DNA of 64,000 nucleotides from Daphnia pulex. Taxonomy: Eukaryota > Arthropoda > Branchiopoda > Diplostraca > Daphniidae. Numbering within the stretch: the first letter of the stretch is position 1; each line of letters begins with the position of its first letter. Under the pieces are notes generated by a model. That model had not been told where the DNA came from. It searched no databases and was given only the letters and a program-made list of their open reading frames with translations. Shown here in pieces: positions 46,201-60,611 of the stretch. Position numbers and translations under genes: made by a program. The DNA is taken from assembly GCF_021134715.1 (NCBI RefSeq), contig NC_060021.1, positions 6,852,501 to 6,916,500 of the forward strand. The letters are read 5' to 3'.

Positions 46201-48404
46201 CATTTTTCTGTTTATTCAGTATTGTCTTGGCGAAACGACGCTAAAAACGACTCGGGGTGTATAATTAGTGAGTTGCACAAAACTGACAAAATGTCCAGCA
46301 ACAATAACAAGGGAAATATTTAAAAAAAATCCGAGTGAATTGTTTTACTACCTTCTCCTTCTTGCTCCATTCCGTTCGTGTTTGCATCTCGTTTTCATCT
46401 CTCAGACCTCCTTGCTGTTCCCTCTTTTCGCTTTATTCACCGATGATTTGTATTAGCATGTTGCCATTTTGTGTCGGTTACATCTTTCATAAATAGTTTT
46501 GATATCGCAGCTGTCGTCGATTCAAGCCAAGGCTCCTTTAGAATACGATCAATTAGCAATAAATTGTTACGCTTCCTTCTTGGCTCCGGGGTATCAAAAT
46601 ATCGCTAACGGGAACGTAACGTCGAAGAAAGAAAGAACAATAATGAAATGGATATATAATACCTTCCCGCAGGAAAGGTTGAATAACATGCAGGGCACAA
46701 TTCGCCATGATTATCACGTCCCCTTAACGAAAAAAAAAAATATTTATGTTTTTTGTCGTTAATCTCATCTAGAATGCGGAATCGGAAAAAAAAAATACGA
46801 GAATTAACTAATAACCAGCTGACGCAACTCGTTTTTTGTTTTCTTTTTTTCTTTCTCAAAGGTTATTTCGTTTAATATTCCTACCTTGAATGGATATGGG
46901 CATCCTTTCGAACAAAGGTGACGCTCATAATTGAATTACTATCGTATTGTTTTTCATCTATGAAAATGGGATTTTCTGGATTTTTTTTTGTTTCTTGTCT
47001 TGTTTGTCGTGTTGGGCAAGTGACCTGGAAAAACAGGAAAGAAAAATTATTACGACGACATTAGCCTACATAGGGCCAGTTTACACAGTCTGGTGTCATC
47101 TGGGTCATTTGCTCTTCAATGCTTCATCCCTTCAAAGACGGGATAGAAACAAACGAACCGGTTGCTCTGCTCTGCTCCGCCGTGTAGCGTATAATAAGAC
47201 AACTTAGAAGCAACACACTAATAAATTTGGCGCATCTTCTCTTTAGCTCTTTGGGAATGGTGGCGATAATTCAAGATTGTTTTACGACACGGGACTCGTT
47301 CCCTCGTTTGTCTTGGGCTATCATCCGTCTATTTTAAGATGTCAGAAAAAAAAAAGAATAAAAGCGAATCGATCGGAACTGTACGACAAAATGTGGAGCA
47401 GTCGACCTCGATGATGTGAAAACTTTTAACTCATTTTTGAAGTTTTGGGTATTTTTTTTTTTTGTCTGGCAGCTCTACGAGTTTGATTATTTCCTCCCCT
47501 CATTGTTTTCGTTCGGTTTGGTGAATGATTGCAGGTAATTCGACTTTTCCGCCTCGTTACACTCAAGAGCACTTTAGGCTGGGCGGACGGCTAGGTTTTT
47601 CTTTTGTCGTGTTTGTTTCCGTCCTTGATGAAATGCATCAAATGTCAATCAGTAATACAACAAACAACAACAACAACTTGGGTTTGCGGACGGCAATGCC
47701 GTGTGAGAGCTAGTCTGTCGATCGGTCAGTAGTGGCCGCGATGTTTTGTCCAGCACGATAGCGTGCAATTTCACCTTGAACTAGATTTAATAACTTGCAT
47801 CACCTAATCCACCTAAGAATTGTTTTCGGACTTATGCGGGTATTTGGATTTCGCCAGTGATCGGCAAATTTAACCAACCACCGCACGTAGCAGATTTGTC
47901 TTTCTTTTGAAATGATTAAAAAATTGTCCTTTATTTTTCCTCGATTATTGCCGATTCTGTGGAAAAATAAATAACGTGGACGATGGACGAAGCTTAAAGA
48001 GAGGCACTATAGTGGGAGGAGGCGTGGCCTCGGTCCTTGGCTCAGGAAAAACTTTTTTGAACGGCGCTACTGGTGAAGGGGGCGGCTCTCTTGTTGGGTA
48101 CAAACGCAGGCGGGTGGGTGATTTTCAAAACCTGCCGCGCTGGGCAACCGTTGTGTGTTCAGTTAGACACCGACTACGCTGCTATACAGACGTGTGTGTG
48201 CGTGTGCTATTACCATATATCTATTCAATACCAAGTTCCGTGTTTTGTTGTGCTGCCCAGTGTTCCCAACCGTCTCTCGGATCAGTTGTAATCAATTTGC
48301 GCTTCTGTTTTTCTGTCCGTCACTAAAGATACGCCCGGTGGATCGATTGTTTGTGGCCTTGGCACTGGACAACTTGGTCGAGCCTCCTTGATCAACCGCT
48401 ACCA
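40217..48404. other. Long gene-poor interval right of the BRI3-like gene
   Basis: The first ~100 bp upstream of 40216 should contain the BRI3 promoter (a TATATA at about 40256-40261 could serve). Beyond that I see no frame with consistent splice signals. A single diverged satellite core (ACCGCTAGATGGCTG) lies at 41379-41393. Homopolymers (42509-42520 G, 44052-44064 C, 45986-45999 A), CA and GA tracts and scattered TATA-like words (43455-43461) are present. Open stretches around 41711-41990 have splice-like signals in conflicting frames and were not called. Confidence 0.45.
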
Positions 48405-48427
48405 CCATCATCATCATCATCATCATC
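48405..48427 (+). repeat. (CAT)n microsatellite
   Basis: An uninterrupted run of about seven CAT units just upstream of a splice-donor-like sequence. Confidence 0.85.
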
Positions 48428-48477
48428 TACATGCGGCAATAAGGCCTTCTTGGTTCGGATGATATAAAAGCTACCAG
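48428..48477 (+). other. Candidate noncoding 5' exon end with a consensus splice donor
   Basis: CTACCAG|GTGAGTCATTT at 48471-48488 is a full consensus donor, preceded by GATGATATAAAAG and the CAT repeat. It could end a 5' UTR exon of a gene lying further right. No coding frame or matching acceptor was identified. Confidence 0.22.
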
Positions 48478-51400
48478 GTGAGTCATTTGCATTTATTACC
48501 CACCTTTTGCTTTTTTTACATTATACAACCGCACAGCGGCCGAGCTGTTGGGGTTGGACGGCTGTGAGTGTGTGTGGTGGACCGTTACCTTGACGACTGG
48601 TGTACCTACAACAGACATTGTCTCCTGTTTTTATCATTGCTCCGCTGTCGTGTCATTCCGCACCTTCTGCCGCACGTTTGTCCCTCGAAAATTTGAGGAA
48701 AAAACAATTTTGATAGTATTCAGTGCAGAATTTTAAGTAGTCTGGACTACACATGACAGGGGAGGAGCAAAAGTGTTATTATCTCCCACGCTGAGAAGGA
48801 AATTCCTGCGGTGGTAGTTTTAGCACATTCTTCTTCCTTTTCTTTTATTTTCCGTAGTGCGAAAAATGTTTGGTACAGGGCATCCGCAGGTCTATACGTG
48901 TGGATTTTTGGTGTTGTCTCATGTGGGCGATTTGAAAGAAGTTGTCAGATTTGTTTTCGAGATATCCATCTCTGCTCCGGGGTGAAAGAGGATAACAAAC
49001 GAAAAAAGAAGAAGCTGGAAAAAAGATAGGAATTCCTAACTGTTTTTCTGGCTTGGCCTTTTGGCTGTTTAGCGGCTGCTGTAATCATTATTACACATCT
49101 GCCGTTCATAAAAATGGTTTCCACTTTTTTTTTTCTTTTTTATCCCTTCATAATTTTGAAAGTTGATAATGACTAATGATCGCAGTCCGTCGAACCCTTT
49201 AGGAGTTTTATTTGACACTTGTGTCAATAACACCCAGATCAGAGTCAGAGACACACACACACGTGAAACAAATGGTTCGATTTCACCGATTGGGTGTAAC
49301 CCACTCAGCCAAAAATGTTTGTGTTTTCGTCCCAAACTTTTATTTTAATCTTGTTGAACCATTTCTTAGTTCCTCTAAAAGGAAAACGAGACGGGTTATG
49401 TAAATCGGGATCAAATCAGCACCGAACCAAAGAGTATATTTGAGAGTTCGTTCGTTCGTTTTTTTTTTTTTTTTTTTTGCTTGCCATGCCCATAATTTGA
49501 AATAGAACGACCCATCTCTTTCCATCAAGCTTTTTTTCCCAACTGGAACTTCAGCGGGAAAAAAAAACTGTAACAGATAACTGCACATTAGAAAAATCAT
49601 GGCCATGTCAATAATATTGTACATAAAAGTTCCCACTAAATTTCTTGACCGTGTCTCTCTCTCTCGGTGGGGGTTTACTTCTCTATATGTCACGTTCTAG
49701 ATTTCACGGTGGACTTGGTATATGGAACTTCCATCAGCAGGGTGTCCCGATCGACGTTTTTATTTGCAGTATAACCAGATTTTTTCGTCTTGTTCAATTG
49801 TAGCGATACCCCCGGCGTGATCGGTGGGAAAAGGCAGAAGAAAAAGTTCGCAATTCTTCTTCTTTACCTTTCCGAATCAAGGCCTTTTACAAATAATTGA
49901 TGATGAGCGATGGAGCGCAGATTTGAGGCCGCTGGAAATTAATCGGCCGTAAAATGACAATCGTCTTTTTTTATTTTATTTTATTGTTTTCTTTGTGTAA
50001 AGTTACAGTCGTGTAGTCTTGACTCTTTCTTCGTCTCTTTCTCTCTCTCTCTCTGTGTTGATTGAATGAAAGAGAAAGAAGGAGGAAAGATTTCAATTTT
50101 CTTTCGTATCAATCATTAGTCGTCTGGGCGGGAAATTCAAATTTGAAACGCTTTTTCGACTTTCAAAAAGCCACAGGGCCCAGCAATGATATCTCTCCCA
50201 AAAAGTGAGGGGGGGAAACTGTTGGAAGAAGAGATGGCAAGTTGCTTCCCTCCCTGAAATGTTTTTGTGTGTGTGGTATATTTATCCCCCCCTCCTCCTC
50301 CACTTAATACAATAGAAGTCGAGAGTATCATTATTTTATGTCGGCGGCGGGGAAGTTGTCGACGATGGAAGCCCGGGAGTGGCCTCACAAGGGGGGGGGG
50401 GGAAAGAAGGTACATATAAAGAATAGAAGAGTAGAAAAAAAGGAGAGTTGAAAACGTGACAATTCAAAGAATGATCCCTCTGAATGGTTTATAAGAGAAA
50501 ATTGGTACTACGTGTAATATGTGTTGCGACGATTTTTGTTTTCTTTCTCCACACCAGGAAGAGAGTTCAAAAAAGGGAAAACAACAAAACAAAACAACAT
50601 TTTCAATTTCTTAATCCAGACAACACCAAAAAAGTGTCTGGTTTTTTTCTTCCTTCTCTCATCTTGTTGAGTGTCCGCGCGTAGATATAACAGGTCGCCG
50701 AGCGAATGTCTTGTAGTAGATCTTGATGCCAGCTGGCATTATTTTTTCTTCTTTCCTATAAAAGCTTAAGGAGAAAAGAGAGAAAGAACGAGAAAAACAT
50801 AAAAGGGCCGTCGGTGATGTTCAAGTGAATTAGGTCACTTAGTTGATGCGTTTCTCTCACTTTTTTTTTGGTACTCGGCTTCTCTTCCGTCTTGCCATTT
50901 CTTGCATCATGTGACGTGATAGCGTTTGTTTGAAGAGAACACACAAATATCACGAGCGCACGGGAAATTTAATTTTTTTCTTCCACCGTCTCTCCCGGTA
51001 GAGAAATTTCGGATGGGCACACGACATGAGTTTCTCTTAAGCCCACTTACTTAGAGTTTGTTCCCTTTGCTTGTTGTTGACCGTCGAAACCGAAAAGAAA
51101 ACCAGACACACACACACACAAATATGTTGAAGCCAATTTAAAGGAAATCAACGATGGACGTTAGCAACGACGCCAAAAAATAAATAAAAAAAAATGCCGT
51201 TGTTGGGCGCTACTTTCTATTTGTTTGTTTAAATAGAGATAGATTTATTATTTTTTTTTTCTCTCTTGATTTTATACCGACTGCCAACCGCCATGGTGTA
51301 GCGGTGTAGCCCTCCTGTTGAGAGTGTTTCGGCAATGGTCACATCAAACGGATTGTCCATTCATTCGTTGCCGGAGCGGGCGTGTCTTTCGAGTCCTTTT

Positions 51401-54400
51401 TGCTGGGCCTTTTTTTTATTTTGTATTTTTTTCGAATTATTAGTACAACTCTCACGTTCATCCACAATGTTGCTGCGCGCAAAAAAGTCGAAAGTTTTCT
51501 CGGGTTAGATATATAGCCTGAAGAATATCCAAGAAAATGCCGCTGTGGTGACATTCCACGTGACGTCGAATCGCTCCGGTCCGGGAGCTTTTCTTTCTTC
51601 TCTATGAACCGTGAAAGAAAAAGAATTAAAAAATATTTTTTTGCTATTTTAACAGCTATAAGAAACCGAAAGCTACGTTGGGGGAGCGTGCGGTTTTTTG
51701 TTATTCCAGTGACGTAGCCATTTCTTGATTGTATACCAGTCGTCTCGGTGTATACACACTTGAATCAATAGGCAGCGCGTTTGATTTTTTTATATTTTTT
51801 CATGACTTCTTTCATTTCTTGCTGTATAATCCGATGCCCTCGAGGTCTGCGGGAAAATTTTCAGATTCGGTTTCTGTACACGCGTTAAATTTCCCCAGCA
51901 GTGTGAATACCCTTTTCTTGTGTATCGACACTTGAATTCCCGATTTTTTTATTTTTTGGTTATCAAAAAGGAAATTCAACAATACCAATTGTAATTCTTT
52001 AGAAAATTTCAGACTTTGAATTTGTATTTATACGTCAAGTTTAGTCGAGAGAGAATAAACTAACTAGTAGGTCGCAATGAAGAAAAAAAAAAGCACGTAC
52101 CGTAATACACCGCCCAGGCAGTCCAGTTGTATGTATCCAACAAGTGGCACACGTTGACTCTATAAGTGGACCGGCTCTCTCTCTCTCTCTCCCTTTTAAC
52201 TAGCTTTAATTCATACAGAAGAAAGAAATAAAGTTTGCATCTATTCAGAAAGAATACCGCCAGTCCGTTGAACCGGGACTCTCGATTCCACCATTCATTT
52301 TATTATTTATTTTATTTTATTTTTTATTTTTTTGCGCATATTATTCTCAGATTTTCGTTGTCTCGGGTCCGTTTTTTCGACAAAGACGTCTTCTCTCTCC
52401 TTTCTGACTGCTGTGTGTGATGATGGGCTTTTCCATAATAGCTCATTATCGTCACGCCATCTCTCTCTCTCTTTCCCCCCAGCTGACATTTCCGTATTTA
52501 CGTCTGGTTCCTGTTTGATATATTTTGTGCTCCGGTGCCCGCGTAATATCTCCCGAGGGTCACCCTCTTGCCCTTCACATTTTCTACAGTTAGACAGACG
52601 CACCTGTGTGTGTGTGTGTGTATGCGGAATTGGAATATACGTGTGATTGTGTAATGCGGCACACGTGGACGACTAGTTGGCTCAATTTTTTTTCTTTCTC
52701 GGTTGGCCTCTAATTTTGTGTGGACCGCGTTAATAAACTCAGGGAAACAATTGATGAGATTTGAGGGCGCCCACACTGCTAACGAGTTTTTTCCCCCTTC
52801 CTTTACTTGTAATATTATCACAGCAGGTGGGAATTTGTGGAAAATGCCTGTGTGTGTTTTTCGTTGTGTGAGGTATTGGCGTGTAAAGATTCCGCCAACG
52901 GCGTCAGCTGTGGTCTACTTTATAGTCGTGTGTAAATTTTTTTCAATTTCATTTTATCGGCCTGTTGAAATGTTGCCAGCTTCATCAGAGATGGAACAAC
53001 GCGTTGTGTGCTACCCCCCTCTTCGTTTTTTTCTTTTGTTTTTCATTTTTTTTTTTATTGCTGTACATAAGTACTGTGTATAGTACATATCGGATTTTTG
53101 TCAATGCCAGCTGCGTGACCATCTGCCGCTAGGAACGGGAATTTACAATAAAAACTAAATCCATGGGAAAGAAAAATGAACGAACAATTTTTGGTGGCAA
53201 ATATTGGAAAAGAATGAAAAGGAAATAAATATGGCAGATGCGCATGATCGATTGTTATTTCGATTGGGGATACGCCGATAAAGGAAGAACAAAAGAAAAA
53301 AAGTTTTCGGATATCGAAGGAGTTTGTGTGTTGCCCTGCCTTTTATCCAATCATTCTGTGCATACATTAATTTGAGAGAAGTTACGTACGGTTTTTTTTT
53401 CTCCCAAGTGGATGTTATTTCATTCCCAAGGTTGCCAGGCAATCAAATGATGACGGATTACACACAGAGAGCCATGACGTGCAAAAATCATAAATAAAAA
53501 ATTCTCTTTTTTATTTTTTGATAGCCGAGGAGAAAAGATGGGAGAGAGAAAACAAACATCCGTCATTCGGGGGGCCCTGCAATATCGACGATATCACTCA
53601 AAAAGCTGTTGATCCCTCGTGTCAGTCAGGATAGTGGATAACACGCCATAGTGCCTTAGACACTTTTGATTTTTTCTGTTTTTCTTTCATCCCTTTCGGC
53701 TACGTATCGAATCGTTTTCTTCTTTTATTTTTGGCTGCCCGTTTTTTTCCCGAGCACACAAATAGTTTCTTGCCTATTTGTGAGGCCCTTCACGACCCGT
53801 TAACAACTTCTCCCATTTAAGGTTACGAGAAGAACGAACGTATTTTTGATGAAAATAAAACCGAGTTGAAGAGTAAAATTAAACAACAAAACGGCCGGGG
53901 AAAGAAAAAAGAGTAGTAGGAAAAAAAATAATCACATTTCAGGTGCTGGACTGCTGTGACGGCTTCCTCGATTTCACTCGGGACACAAGAGTGTAGTTGT
54001 GTACGTTGTTGTTTGTTGTTGACCACGTCCAACAAAATTGCCCAGTCACGTGACTCTCTGACGAGGTGCCGTGCCCTGTCGAGTGTTAAGTTTTTCTCTG
54101 CGTTTGGCACAACTTTCTAAAATAACAATATTTTATTTGTAGAAAAAAAAGAGCGAAACAGAAAGATAAATAATAATAATAATAACAGTTAAAAAAAAAG
54201 GGACGAGCGCATTCCATCAGCGGCCAGCAAATGCCATTTCATCGCTGGTATATAACTGCACATCTCTTTTGTTTTCTTTAGTGCCGCTGCACAAAACAAG
54301 ACAAAACAGTCCGGGCGTCGTATTTTTCCTAATAGTTTACCAGCAGTCCGTCCAAATCGGGAAAATTCTCGACTCGTTGGCAGATGTCGTTATTATATTC

Positions 54401-57400
54401 CTCGACTCTCTTTAGAAGCGAAAACTGTTATAGCAATGTTGTTTCTTTGGCTCGTAAATTTTCCCTTTCATTTCGGAATTTTTGTATTCCTGTATGCAAC
54501 CCCCCGAAAAAAAAAATAAGAAATGATGACCGCCAATTATTCAAACTGTCTCGACAGTCCCGGTACCCCCTCCCTTTTTTTTCCTACTCCTCCTCCATTA
54601 ACACTCGCCTCCTTTCACGCCGTTTTGAACTGGGTCGATTCACGCGCCTATCTTTCTCTCGCGCGTTTGTTCGCCATTCCGGGCTACAGGTGATAATAAC
54701 GATGAGACCCATAAAGTATTTGCACCTATTGTTGAACGAGATCATTTTGAAAGGTCTGTGTGTTATTTTTGTGAAAGGCCCCTTTTTGTTTTGGCTTTGT
54801 TTCTTTTTCCTCCCACTTGATTTGAATAGAATTTTTGTGTTAGTAGGGGCTTTGGCATGTAATTATCTAGTCCGTTGGCTCGGATTTATTTTTATGAATA
54901 TCTACGGCATATTGTTTCGAGCTGAATAGTCTTGGTGTCCTGCAATCAAGTCGTCGCATATCCCGTGATGGATGAGAATCATCGAAAAACACGAAAATTT
55001 TCTTTCTAGATTTCTGGCTGTATGGAAAAGGGGGGAATGATGTCAAATTTTCCCGGCTACTCCCTTCCGGTTTTTCATTTTCTTTCATAACGACAAATTT
55101 TGTTATTTTTCTTGTATAGGGGGTGAACTATTGCGGGGGAGGGAAAAGGAAACGGGTTTTTTATTTTATTTTATTTTTTCATTCCGCTTGTTGTTGTTGT
55201 TGTTGTTTTCCTCCCTCCATACCTGAAATTCTCTCGTGTCTAATTTTTGCTTCTTTTCCAAACGGATCTGAATCTATTTGAAATGCAAGGCACGATTTGC
55301 GCCCAGCGATAAAAACATTTTTTTTCTTCTTATTTCAAATTCGTTTTATGCTAAATTCGGTCTGAATGATCCAAAGTGAAAGTATCGATTGATCTCTGCT
55401 CGAAATGTTTTTGTTTTTTTTTCGTTGTGAATTGAAAGGTTGTCAAATCAGCTGAATTTGGATTGAAACCTGTACAGGTGGATGTACCGCAGATAAGAAA
55501 TAGAAGGGCTCACGAAATATTAATAATGACACAACAAAGTCGAACCAGAGAGTGTGAGAGAGAGAGAGAAGGTGACGTAGGTCCTCCCAAGGTTGCCAGC
55601 ACTTTCTGTTGCTGTACGTACTGTGTTTTTCCCCTTTTTTTTATTATATTTTATTTTTTCGGGAGTTCGACAAGAATCGATGGTGGAAAAGACCATCCCA
55701 CCCATATAAGAGACTCTCGGTTGACTTTTCCTTCTTCATTTGAATTATTCAAATGCCCGCCTATCGCCCATTCATATAATCGCTCTTCTTCTTCTCTCTT
55801 GATCCTAGCTATGGGCACGGTCGCATCTTCTACGAAACCGAAAGGAGAAAGAATGGCCAGATCCTTTTACGCGTGCCCGTATATTGTAAATTCTCTGATT
55901 TAAATATTGTAATTCCACATCAAATGTATCCTTGATTTTGTGGTAAAGCACCACAGCCGGGGGAGAGAAACGACCAACCGTTTTGGTTCGTTATTGTTGT
56001 TGTTGTTGTGTGTGTGTTGTTGCCTACTGCCGTCATTATTCTCGGTTAAACATTTTGGCAAAAAGAATTTAAAAGAAGATAAAACGATTTCTTAAAAAAG
56101 CATCATCCTTTTATTTTTGGGTTGCTTCGATCATTTCTCTCTCACACAAACAACAACGGCAAGGGAAAAAAAATGTGTTCACGTCTTAAACAGTCAGTCA
56201 GGTTCTTCTTCTTCTTCTTTTTCTCGTGTCTGAACAATTCTTCGTGCGTGCAGGGACGACACAACGTCTCCTGAATGGCGCAACAAATACTATCGTACAT
56301 ATCTCCTCTTGTTGTTTTCGTGTTTCTCGGGAATCGTTTTCATCATTTGGCAGCCGCAAAAACGGTTTTTTCTTTTTTCTTTCTTTCTCTCTCTATGCCA
56401 TCTTTTTCCAATCTTATCTAATCGACATTTTCTTCAGCTCGTTGTCCCTATACCTAGTTACATTCTTTACCTCCTAACGAGCTCATTGTCGGACATCATC
56501 GTTCTAGCGGAATACCGACATGACCCACAAATTCTATCGGGACAGATAACAACAAAATAAATATTTCGGTATTTTTTCTTTTGTATTTAGACAAGAAATG
56601 GCGAAAGTTAATCATGTCGAAATCGTTGAAATAGTAAATAAAAAAATAGCGGCGATTCCCTTCGTTTGAATATGTTTGTAATACCGCGCCTTTTTTTTTT
56701 GTTATCCGTTACTCCAAAACGTTTCGTCTATAAAAACATACACACACAGACAGACAGACATATAGGTAAATCCAATCACTGTTTTCGTGGCCAATCGATT
56801 ATCTTTTATTATTCTTTTGTCTGGCGAAAGAGAAAAAAAAGAAAATAATAAAGAATCAATTGACGCGGAATAGGCCCCGGGTCTTTGCCCCACTCGATGG
56901 GAGTATTGTGATGTCTAATATAAATTTCACTCGTCTTAATGGGGTTGAAGAGGCTACCAACCCTAATCGGTGCCATTTCAATTGATTAAGAACCGGGATT
57001 CTTTTTTTATATTGAGCCATAAACTCGACTGGGGGCGAGTTGAAACAGGGGAGGCAGGAGAAGAAGAAGGAGAAAAAAAAAGAAGTGTTGCGTGTTTCGA
57101 AATGATTCACGCTCGTCTATATAGGACCTTCTTGTCTCTACATTACACCGATGGGAGGAGGAAACGAGGGGAACGACACGACCTTTCCACCTGACCCCAA
57201 CCCGTCACATGGAAGGAACTGGAAGAAGAAGAAGAAGAAAAAACTAAAATAACAAAACAGCTTATATTTCTTTTTTTCGTGAATGATGAAGCTAGTGATT
57301 CTTTTTTTTTCGTCTCTATTTCAATCGTGGGAGAACATTTGAAAAAAAAGGTAAAGAAATAAGAAAACAACTGTCGACAAAACTGCGCCCGATTTTTTTA

Positions 57401-60400
57401 AAAGGGAGTTGTGTTCGACCTCCAGTTCGAGACCCAATGATTTTTCGTCTTGTCTTCCGCCTCCCTCCCCGTACTACGCAGAAACGAGTATATTACATCA
57501 TCAATTGTCGTCTGTTCTCTTTTTAACTTGTTAGTCCTTTGGGTTGATTTCAAAGTCCTTCTCCGCGTCATGTTTCTCACTAATTCTCTCTCTAGTTTAG
57601 AAAGAGAAGAAAGAGCTACAGAAACCTATTTCTTAACTTTTTGAAAAAAAAAAAACTTGTGTGTGAGGTACGGATAAATAAGGAGAGAAACGTGTCTTGT
57701 GACCATTAAGAGATCGTCATGGCTTTCCATTTTGCACGAAACAGGAAAAAGAATTTGTCTTCTTTTTTTAGAATTTTTATATGCGAACTGCCAAGGAAGA
57801 AAAACCAAACTAGAAGAAGAAGAAATAAGACAGAACCCAAACAAAATGGCTGGGAGAACTAGTAGGAAGAAAGCCGTAAAGTGGGAAAAGAAAAAAAAAA
57901 ATTATCAAAAGTGACCGGATTAACCTGAATTTTTTCGTTCCTATTTTCAGACAGTGAAAATTGCTACTACGCGCCTTAGATTAACGCTTATACTGTAAAA
58001 CACCTTGTCTCTCCAATTTATTTCGTTTCACCTTCCCGCGCTCTGATTCTGTTTCGTAATTTTTTTGTCAAAAGAAAACAAAAATGGGCAATGCCAGTGA
58101 TGTTCCATCACGCAGCGGTACGACCGGAGTATAAAAGAAAGGAAAAAAAAATAAATAATAATTCCGTGGGCGGCAACAACACACGAAGCCCAGCCCGACT
58201 CTTTTGCACGGGGCCCTTAATGAGATTTGAATATGTACAAACGCAATAATCGTTATCCCGATGATTCCGCAATCAGAGAGCTTTTTTTCTTTCTTTTTAC
58301 GACCGTAGTCGTTTATATACGTACCAGAAGAGGCGTGATTGCAATCCCTACTACGGTAAATCTTATATACTATATACCCATTCTCTCTGTTTTCTTCTCT
58401 GGCTTCTCTCATTTCGACTAAATTGGTTGTATGTATACAACACAATTCCCAATTTTTTCTTTTTCTTTCGTTTTTTCAAAAACAAATGGAAAACTACAGA
58501 ACGAATGTTCTTGTTTCGCTCACTTGTTTCACTATTTTTAGAGATTTAGCACCTTTTTGTCGTTGTTGCCTCCGGTCCGTTTTATCAGCCATTTTGCTGG
58601 GAATGGGGGCTCATTAGGATGATTGCGCAATGCCACAAACATTTGGCACCGTGAGTCCTGAAACATTTGTTCGAAATTGTTTTCTGTCCTCACTAAAGAA
58701 AATGTTGAAATGTTTCAAGCTACTATATTTTTTAATTATTTTCTCTTGTTTATTTTTAATGCCGGATCAATTTCAATTTTTACCGAGTTGGAAGATGATT
58801 ACACGTTTCTCGGTTGAGTCATGCAGTCGGAGATAGTGGTAGCATTTGTTTCGTTAAATATTTTATACCGAGATGGTAATCTCGCCCCCCCCCAGCTCGT
58901 CCTTCAAACGTTCAAACGGATCGACACCGCCCCCTAATGATCATGCGGGCGTGAGAAATCCAGTAGGAAATGATGGCTGTAAAATTAAGAAAGACGTGTG
59001 TATACGTCATATGTAGTAACACCAAGGTTACATTATCTCCTATTCGTTTTGGTGTCATACTGATTTGTTTTTTTTTCTTTTGGGGTATTTCACGTTGTCC
59101 GCCGGACCTTTTGCCGGACTCGACTCCATGGAACGTGACTGTAGATTTTTGACCGTGATAATCTAGAATCGCGACGCCGCTTACCTTGAGAATGCTCTCA
59201 GCGGCGGACGCTATGGGATCCCGGAGTGTTGAGTAACCTGTTGATTTGAATCGTGTCCTTCTCCATCTTTTTTTCTTTCTTTCTTTTTTCCTTATCGGCA
59301 AAAACCCCTGCCATTTGTTATATTCTTCTAGAAGAAGAAGAAGAAAAAAAGGATACCGACGGCCTCCTATCACGCTAATAACCGCCAGCATTATTTTTTT
59401 GGGGCGTGGCTCCCCCCTTGCTCCAATCCTTTTCGGAACTGATGTTCCACTCGGTGTAGCATTTTGTCCGCCAAGCGGATCTACACCTCTCCCTGTGTGT
59501 AAAAAGAAATACTCACGCTCGCTCGGGACTTCGTGCTCTTCGCTTGGTCAGTCGCTTCCACCATTTCTCATTCGACATTCACATGCTCTTGAGCCCAGAA
59601 ACCGATGATAACTACAATAATAAATAATACCCAAAAAATACAGGGGGGTGATAACTGATAAGCCAGTATGGAGAAACAAATCTCCCGTGTTAACAAAAAA
59701 AAATATCGAAGAAAGAAAATGAGACTATCATCGGCTACTATACACTACTCTCACTTTTTTGTCTTTCTTTTGTATATGTTATATACGTGTTTGTCCGTTT
59801 CTATTTGGCTGGATACCAATCGTTTTCACACGCACATACGCAGGACGGGACTCCAAAGGCAATCATGCGATTTTTTTTTTTTTTTTTTTTTTTCGGGAGC
59901 TACTGTTAGTTCGTGTATAAAAATAATGTTTGTGAAAAAAAAGATGCGTCGTTGTGTGGGTATTTTCTCGTGGTCTAGCCCATCAAGAACAAAAAGTCTT
60001 TGACTTGTTGATCGTCGTAATGACGGGTTAGGATTCCCAACGATGTCGAGAGAAGAATTTTTTCGAGAAGGGCCTTGATCAGAACAGCTTCTCTCTCTCT
60101 CTCTCTCCTTCAAATCGTGTCGTGAAAGGTCTGGAAAAAAAATAACGAGAAATCGTGAAAATATTTGCGACCTCATGAGTGGACACGGCGGTTGAGAAGC
60201 CAAACAGGTTATCCTCTTTTTTTTTCTTCTTTATTTCTTTCTCTAAGTAACGAAAGAAAAGAAAAAAAAGGGAATATATTCTAATAGCTAGTTTAGAGTC
60301 CCCCCGCCGTAGATGGAATTAACTGAGAATTCAAAACGCCGCCATATTTAGGATTTATTTCTCGACTACATCAGCAGTGGATTTTTATTTTTTAAATTTT

Positions 60401-60536
60401 ATTTTGTAACTTGAAATGTTGCACGACGACACACGAGTGTCCTTGTCAATCCGTCATTAAACTCTTGATGACTTGTGAAATTGTGTAATAACAGAGGACG
60501 GCGATCGACCGTGGAAGGGCTGTCAGGCCCGTCCAC
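48478..60536. other. Gene-poor interval rich in homopolymers and microsatellites
   Basis: Twelve kilobases without a supportable coding exon. It holds poly-T (about 49460-49479 and 59871-59893), GA/CT tracts (50041-50053, 52178-52191, 60091-60107), (TG)n at 52605-52622, (GTT)n at 55190-55207 and G/C runs (50391-50402, 58886-58894). Open frames here are low-complexity Lys/Arg/Phe/Ser-rich strings. It may be intronic or regulatory sequence of a gene outside the window. Confidence 0.45.
59871..59893. repeat. Poly-T tract (23 T)
   Basis: An uninterrupted run of 23 T, the longest homopolymer I noticed in the window. Its exact length is prone to sequencing error. Confidence 0.8.
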
Positions 60537-60543
60537 TATAAAA
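60537..60543 (+). promoter_or_regulatory. TATA box candidate
   Basis: TATAAAA preceded by CCAC and followed by GCCGCTCG, a good TATA context, 51 bp before an ATG at 60588. A start about 30 bp downstream would lie near the CAGAGC at 60561-60566. Confidence 0.4.
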
Positions 60544-60587
60544 GCCGCTCGAGTGGATTACAGAGCACCGAAAGGAATTTTGATTCA

Positions 60588-60611
60588 ATGAACATTATTA
60601 TTCCAATAAAA
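60588..60611 (+). CDS. Possible tiny first coding exon (8 codons) before a GTGAGT donor
   Basis: ATG at 60588 encodes MNIIIPIK and is followed directly by the donor AAA|GTGAGTG. A TATA box, short leader, minute coding exon and consensus donor are the usual layout of arthropod cuticle and other secreted-protein genes. No acceptor exon has been recognised in the 3.4 kb downstream, so this remains a candidate. Confidence 0.25.

Noticed and set aside
51288..51350. Sequence resembling a tRNA 5' half (GGTGTAGCGGTGTAGC)
   Set aside because: No TψC arm or complementary acceptor stem downstream.
59187..59243. Minus-strand exon candidate (YSTLRDPIASAAESILK) ending at CTCAAG|GTAAGC
   Set aside because: The acceptor is preceded by purines and no phase-compatible neighbour exon was found; the GC-rich patch also forms only a short hairpin.
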